Below, piece by piece: positions 4,997 to 9,067 of a stretch of DNA of 9,067 bases (position 1 is the stretch's first letter; every line of letters begins with the position of its first letter). Under the pieces are notes generated by a model. It searched no databases, had not been told where the DNA came from, and worked only from the letters and a program-made list of their open reading frames with translations. The position numbers and the translations under genes are program-made. The DNA lies in the NCBI GenBank assembly GCA_040902855.1, contig JBBDWN010000011.1:1-9067 (forward strand), written 5' to 3'. The DNA is from DATHWB01 sp040902855. GTDB lineage: Bacteria > Actinomycetota > Acidimicrobiia > Spongiisociales > ZC4RG35.

Positions 4997-6801
4997 TAAC
5001 CCTGGGTAGGAGTGGACTCGGTGGTGCCGCGTTGCCAGGACTCGTGCAATTTGGCGTAGATGCCGCCTTGGGCCACCAACTGGCTGTGGTTGCCATCTTC
5101 GATCAGGTGGCCCTCGTCGAAGACGAGGATCCGATCCGCGGCCTCGGCAGTCGAAAGGCGGTGGGCGATCGTCACCACCGTGCGTCCCGCCGTCAGGGTG
5201 TTCAGTGCCCGGCTGATGCGCACCTCCGTCGCCGGATCCACCGCCGAAGTCGCCTCGTCCAGCACCAGCAGCTCAGGATTCGAGATCGCGGCCCGCACCA
5301 GCGTCACCAACTGCCGCTCGCCAACCGACAACGACCCCCCGCGCTCGCCGACCGGTGTCGCCAGACCGATTGCCAGCTCCGACAGCCAATCCTCCAGGCC
5401 GAGCCGTCGGAACGCCGCCAACAGCTCGGCGTCGGTCGCATCGGGACGTCCCATCCGCACGTTGTCGGCGATCGTCCCCCGGAACAGCATGCCGTCCTGG
5501 GGCACCATCACCACCCGGTCACGCAGCGAACGAAACCGGACCAGTTTGAGGTCGACGCCGCCGACGAGCACCTTCCCTTGCGACGGGTCCATCAGCCGGG
5601 TCAACAGCTTGGCGAACGTCGTCTTCCCCGACCCGGTTTCGCCGACCACCGCCACTCTGGTGTCCGGATCGATCGAAATTGTCACGTCCAACAGCGCGGC
5701 CGTCCCGGTGGCGTCAGCCGCGATCTCGCCCGACTTCGGATAGCGGAAGCTCACCCCGACGAAGTCGATGTCGAGAGACCGATCCGGCAGGTCGATCCCG
5801 TCGTCGCCCGGGTCGGCGACATCGGGAGGGATGTCGAGCACGTCGAGGACCCTGCGCCATCCCGCCACGGCTGTCTGCGCTTCGTTCACGGCCTCACCCA
5901 GCATCTGCACCGGCTGGACGAACAACTGGATGAGGAAGAGGAACGCCACCACCGTGCCCGGGGTCACCGTCCCGTTCACCGCCATGATCACGCCCACCAC
6001 GAGTGTCGCCGCCAAGACGATCGCCGAGAGCAGCTCGCCTGTGCCCGAGAACGACGAGGACAGCACCCCTGCCTTCACCGCCGACGACCGGTGGTCTTCG
6101 ATGACGGCGCCGAGGCGGTGACGCGTGTGGTCTTCGATCCCGTATGCCCGGATCACCGGGGCGCCCACCACGACCTCGGCGAGGGTGCTCAACAGCTTGG
6201 CCACCCGGTCGCGGACGATCAGATATGCCGAGTCGAGACGCGTCTGGAACCAGCGCATCGTGAAGATGATCAGAGGCAGGATCGCCGCCACCACCAGTCC
6301 GAGCTGCCAGGAGTAGACGAACATGGCGGCCAAGGCGAGGGTCGCCTGGAACGTGTTGATCATCAGCATCAGTCCGGCGAACTGCATGAACCGGCTGATC
6401 TGGTCGACGTCCGAAGTGACCCGGGCCACCAGTGAGCCCCGGTGCTCGGAAGCCTGATGGAGCATCGACAGGTCATGGATGTGGCGGAAGGCCTGGATGC
6501 GCAGAAGCGACAGCGCCGTCTCGGATACATCGGCCAGTCGGATGTGCATGATGGCGGTGCAGCCGGCCGTGATCGCCACCGCAACCAGTGCGACGGCCGT
6601 CATCTGCAGGACGAAGGTCATGTCGACTCCGCCTTCGGTGAGGCCGCGGTCGAGTACCTGTTGGATCGCGACCGGCACGATGATCCGACCCGCGGTCGCG
6701 ACGAGACCGAGCAAAAGGGTGCCGGGCAGTCCCCGGCGGAGCACCGGCGAGAGTTCGATCCCCCGTTTGATCGTCTGGAACGCGGTGCGTTGGGTGCTCA
6801 C
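4996..6801 (-). CDS. Heterodimeric ABC exporter half-transporter B (canonical catalytic subunit)
   Basis: A 601-residue type IV (MsbA/MDR-like) half-transporter with six transmembrane helices in about residues 25-305 and a nucleotide-binding domain in about 343-585. Motifs: Walker A GETGSGKTT (387-395), Q-loop Gln435 (MVPQDG), signature LSVGERQ (491-497, altered from LSGGQ), Walker B LLVLDE (511-516) with catalytic Glu516, and switch His547 (IAHR). About 12 extra residues lie between the A-loop Tyr354 and the next strand. The start is a GTG overlapping the stop of the upstream half-transporter (GTGA), with GAGGAG (6807-6812) 5 bases before it. The pair probably forms a TM287/288- or LmrCD-like heterodimer exporting drugs, lipids or other small molecules. 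This subunit supplies the hydrolytic Walker B and His but a degenerate signature. Confidence 0.95.
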   Translation of the reverse strand: MSTQRTAFQTIKRGIELSPVLRRGLPGTLLLGLVATAGRIIVPVAIQQVLDRGLTEGGVDMTFVLQMTAVALVAVAITAGCTAIMHIRLADVSETALSLLRIQAFRHIHDLSMLHQASEHRGSLVARVTSDVDQISRFMQFAGLMLMINTFQATLALAAMFVYSWQLGLVVAAILPLIIFTMRWFQTRLDSAYLIVRDRVAKLLSTLAEVVVGAPVIRAYGIEDHTRHRLGAVIEDHRSSAVKAGVLSSSFSGTGELLSAIVLAATLVVGVIMAVNGTVTPGTVVAFLFLIQLFVQPVQMLGEAVNEAQTAVAGWRRVLDVLDIPPDVADPGDDGIDLPDRSLDIDFVGVSFRYPKSGEIAADATGTAALLDVTISIDPDTRVAVVGETGSGKTTFAKLLTRLMDPSQGKVLVGGVDLKLVRFRSLRDRVVMVPQDGMLFRGTIADNVRMGRPDATDAELLAAFRRLGLEDWLSELAIGLATPVGERGGSLSVGERQLVTLVRAAISNPELLVLDEATSAVDPATEVRISRALNTLTAGRTVVTIAHRLSTAEAADRILVFDEGHLIEDGNHSQLVAQGGIYAKLHESWQRGTTESTPTQG

Positions 6802-8645
6802 GCCGGCTCCTCGGTGTTGTAGGCGTCGATCAGGTCGGCATAGGGGGGCAGCGCGGCGTACAACTCGCTGTGGGTGCCCCGCCCGATGACCCGGCCCTCC
6901 TGGACGAAGAGGACCAGGTCCGCCAGCAGGATCGACGACCGGCGATAGGCGACGATCACCACCGTCGTGTTCAGCTCCGACAGGCCTTCGAGGATGGCTC
7001 CCTCCACCGACGGGTCCACCGCCGAGGTGGCGTCGTCGAGGACCAGGAGCCGGGGACGGCGGATGACCGCTCGAGCCAGGGCAATGCGCTGGCGCTGGCC
7101 ACCGGACAACGAGGCGCCTCGCTCACCGACCACTGTGTCCAGGCCGTCGGGCAGTTCCCGGACAAACCCGGTCGCCTGCGCCAGATCCAGCGCTGCCCAC
7201 ACCTGGTCGTCAGAGGCGCCGGTGTCGAGGGCGACGTTGGCGCGGACCGTGTCGTCGAACAGGAATGCCTCTTGGAAGACGAGAGCCGTCGAATCGGACA
7301 GATCGGAGCGTGCGAGCTCGCTCACGCCCATCCCGTCGAGGCGGATCACGCCGTCGTCAGGGTCGAAGAGCCGCACCATCAGGTGGGCAATCGTCGTCTT
7401 GCCCGAACCGGTGGGTCCGACGATCGCCACCGTCGTACCCGGCGCCACGCCGAGGGTCACCGATCTGACCCCCCGCCCGTCGCCGTTCGGCGCCATCGCC
7501 ACACCCTCGATCGGGGCGTCGCCCAGGTCGGCATGGGAGTCATCCGGATAGACATAGGTGACATCCGACGCGTCGGCTCCGGCGCCCCCGAGCTTCCGGA
7601 GCGACTCGGTGCCATAGGTCAAGGTCTCGTCGGCGGCAAGGACCGCCTCGATGCGTTCCCAGCCGACGACCGCCCTCGGCATCTCGGCGAGGAGCCAGGT
7701 GAAGACGCGCAACGGCATGGCCACCAACCGAAACAGGTAGGCGAAAGTCACAAGAGTCCCCGGGGTGATGAGACCGCCATCCACCCGCCAGGCGCCCACC
7801 GCCAGCACCGCCAGCACCCCGATGCTGGGGAGCGCCTCCATCAGAGGATCGAAGACCGCACGCAGCCGACCGAGTTCCACCATCGAATCTCGCAGATCGT
7901 CCGACCGGGCGCCGAAGCGGCCCACCTCCTGATCCTCGCGGCCGAGGGTCTTCACCACGAGGGCGGCATCGAAAGACTCATGGGCGATCTCGGCGACCTC
8001 GGCGCGCAGCTTCTGGGCACTGGCGGCGATCACCCTCATCCGACGCTGGAACAGGATGTTGCTGAGGATGATCAACGGGAGAACGGCGAAGCCCACGATC
8101 GCCAGGAAGACGTCGGTGATGATCAGCAGCACTGCAGTGATGATCAGCATCAGGAAAACGCCGAACGCCATCGGCAGGGGAGCGGCGATGAACGAGGCGG
8201 ACTCCACGTCGGCGTTGACGTTTGAAAGCAGTTGGCCGGTCGGGTGGCGCCGGTGCCATTCGATCGGGAGCCTCAGGTACTTGTCGGTGACGTCGCGTCG
8301 GTCCCGGGCCTGCAACCCGTACTGGGCGGCATAGGCGCCCAGCCGGCGGACGGTGATTCCGACACCTCGAAGCACGGAGACGCCGAGGACCGCCCCGGCG
8401 GCCGTGACCAGGATGGCGGTCGTCACGTGGCCCGACTCCACCGCAGGCAGCAGCACCTCGTCCGTGGCCCAGCCGAGAACGTAGGAGGAGGCGACGGTGG
8501 CTATCGCAAAGAGGGTCGTACCGGCCCCGCCCAGCGCGAACTCCCGCGGGGCGCGGCGCAGCATGCGAGCGATGAGCTGCATGCCCCTGCCAAGCACCTC
8601 ACGGTCCGCCTGGCGGGCGCGTTCGATGGTTTCGGAGTCGGCCAC
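6798..8645 (-). CDS. Heterodimeric ABC exporter half-transporter A (degenerate catalytic subunit)
   Basis: A 615-residue type IV half-transporter with a cytosolic N-terminal stretch, six transmembrane helices in about residues 38-320 and a nucleotide-binding domain in about 358-605. Motifs: Walker A GPTGSGKTT (410-418), Q-loop Gln458 (VFQEA), intact signature LSGGQ (513-517), Walker B LLVLDD (533-538) with Asp538 in place of the catalytic Glu, and Tyr567 in place of the switch His (AYRR). The domain has about 25 extra residues (roughly 368-392) between the A-loop and the strand preceding Walker A. Asp for Glu plus loss of the His is the known pattern of the non-hydrolysing site in heterodimeric exporters, so its partner is the overlapping downstream gene. 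The start is a GTG at 8645 without a clear Shine-Dalgarno sequence. An ATG at residue 22 is an alternative, but the GTG leaves only 28 bases after the upstream gene. Confidence 0.94.
   Translation of the reverse strand: MADSETIERARQADREVLGRGMQLIARMLRRAPREFALGGAGTTLFAIATVASSYVLGWATDEVLLPAVESGHVTTAILVTAAGAVLGVSVLRGVGITVRRLGAYAAQYGLQARDRRDVTDKYLRLPIEWHRRHPTGQLLSNVNADVESASFIAAPLPMAFGVFLMLIITAVLLIITDVFLAIVGFAVLPLIILSNILFQRRMRVIAASAQKLRAEVAEIAHESFDAALVVKTLGREDQEVGRFGARSDDLRDSMVELGRLRAVFDPLMEALPSIGVLAVLAVGAWRVDGGLITPGTLVTFAYLFRLVAMPLRVFTWLLAEMPRAVVGWERIEAVLAADETLTYGTESLRKLGGAGADASDVTYVYPDDSHADLGDAPIEGVAMAPNGDGRGVRSVTLGVAPGTTVAIVGPTGSGKTTIAHLMVRLFDPDDGVIRLDGMGVSELARSDLSDSTALVFQEAFLFDDTVRANVALDTGASDDQVWAALDLAQATGFVRELPDGLDTVVGERGASLSGGQRQRIALARAVIRRPRLLVLDDATSAVDPSVEGAILEGLSELNTTVVIVAYRRSSILLADLVLFVQEGRVIGRGTHSELYAALPPYADLIDAYNTEEPA
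6807..6812 (-). promoter_or_regulatory. Ribosome binding site for exporter subunit B, inside subunit A gene
   Basis: GAGGAG on the minus strand, 5 bases before the GTG start at 6801 and within the last codons of the upstream gene. It supports the GTG start and coupled translation of the two subunits. Confidence 0.65.
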
Positions 8646-8673
8646 GGCCGAGCCAGGCTACGACGAGGTGCGA

Positions 8674-9039
8674 CTACGGAGAATTCGAATCGCGCAGGTC
8701 GACGACCGTCCGGGTGATCAAAGCCACGGCCCCGTCGAACTCGAAGGCGATTTCGCGATTGCCGAAGCGCAGCACTGTGAAGCCCACTGCCTCGAAGTAG
8801 CCGGTTCGGGCAGTCTCGTCCCTCCACTCGTGGGAGGTGTCGTCCACCTCGATCACGATCTTCGGATCGAGTGAGGCGAAGTCGGCGATCCAGAGCCCGA
8901 TTGGAACCTGCCTGCGGAACTTGGCGCCCGTCTGTTTTCGGCGGAGCGCCATCCAGAGGGCCTTTTCGGCGAGTGTCATTTGCGCCCGAAGTTCCTTGGC
9001 GTACTTCTGTGCCTGGGAGGTGTGTCGTGGTCGATGCAT
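8674..9039 (-). CDS. DUF559 endonuclease-domain protein (PD-(D/E)XK / Vsr-like fold)
   Basis: A 121-residue stand-alone DUF559 protein of usual length. The family pattern is clear: an N-terminal helix with LRAQMTLAEKALWMALR (18-34), FRRQVPIGLWIADF (41-54) with Asp53, IVIEVDDTSHE (61-71) with Glu64, Asp66 and His70, and GFTVLRFGNREI (86-97). The acidic residues are placed as in the catalytic site of the PD-(D/E)XK-like nucleases to which this family is related. A family-typical Gly after the second acidic residue is replaced (VDDTSH). Cellular role and DNA target are not established for most members. It lies on the same strand, 28 bases upstream of the exporter pair, so it may be co-transcribed, with no evident functional link. 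The ATG at 9039 fits the usual distance to the conserved MT-AE motif, but there is no clear Shine-Dalgarno sequence. Confidence 0.85.
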   Translation of the reverse strand: MHRPRHTSQAQKYAKELRAQMTLAEKALWMALRRKQTGAKFRRQVPIGLWIADFASLDPKIVIEVDDTSHEWRDETARTGYFEAVGFTVLRFGNREIAFEFDGAVALITRTVVDLRDSNSP

Positions 9040-9067
9040 CCAGCCGAGATACGACCCGGGTGTGACA

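Noticed and set aside
1..5009. Identical 10-mer CCCTGGGTAG at 1-10 and 5000-5009
   Set aside because: The second copy lies within the 3' end of exporter subunit B's coding sequence. There is no flanking similarity or mobile gene, so it is likely coincidence.
3691..6435. A 914-codon open frame on the plus strand
   Set aside because: It lies antisense to the dehydrogenase, PPOX and exporter genes, which have clear family motifs. Its translation is His/Arg/Asp/Gln-rich with no domain pattern. Long stop-free antisense frames are normal in GC-rich genes.
6870..8225. A 451-codon open frame on the plus strand
   Set aside because: It is antisense to exporter subunit A, is His/Arg/Gln/Asp-rich and has no recognisable motif. 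It is a compositional shadow.
1..9067. CRISPR arrays, tRNA/rRNA genes, insertion sequences and riboswitches
   Set aside because: The window is almost fully occupied by protein genes. The gaps are at most 130 bases, and no repeat-spacer pattern, cloverleaf or inverted-repeat element was seen in them.

Overview
The window is GC-rich and gene-dense, with about 90% or more coding on both strands. It looks like the chromosome of a high-GC actinobacterium, possibly from the Acidimicrobiia. Support comes from a Rv1155-like F420-type flavin/deazaflavin-binding protein, a TetR + ABC-2 operon like the mycobacterial fluoroquinolone exporter (Rv2686c-Rv2688c), a short Asp-rich lipoprotein of a kind I associate with Acidimicrobiia, NTGA stop/start overlaps and frequent GTG starts. 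The assignment comes from reading the sequence, not from a database search.

Layout: (1) 20-508 (-) is a small secreted lipoprotein. (2) 515-644 is a divergent intergenic region with candidate promoters and repeated operator-like half-sites. (3) 645-3458 (+) is a four-gene operon: a TetR repressor, an ABC ATPase and two six-helix ABC-2 permeases, each joined to the next by a 4-base overlap. (4) 3483-4923 (-) is a two-gene operon of a PPOX-fold F420/FMN-type protein followed 4 bases later by a zinc-dependent medium-chain alcohol dehydrogenase. (5) 4975-4996 is a perfect 8-bp hairpin at the end of the next operon. (6) 4996-8645 (-) is a pair of ABC exporter half-transporters overlapping by 4 bases and forming a heterodimer. 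(7) 8674-9039 (-) is a DUF559 endonuclease-like gene 28 bases upstream of the exporter pair. No intergenic stretch exceeds 130 bases. I saw no tRNA, rRNA, CRISPR, insertion sequence or attachment site.

How the genes may work together: two independent ATP-driven export systems lie within 9 kb. The first is probably a TetR-controlled drug or xenobiotic exporter. The second is a type IV heterodimeric exporter whose motif changes all fall in one of its two ATP sites. Between them sits a small redox operon. This suggests a detoxification or small-molecule-handling neighbourhood, but no substrate can be read from the sequence. I found no clear sign of a wholly new system. The points most worth a second look are the exporter's asymmetric ATP sites (with an unusual Tyr at the switch-His position), the TetR promoter architecture and the hairpin at 4975-4996.
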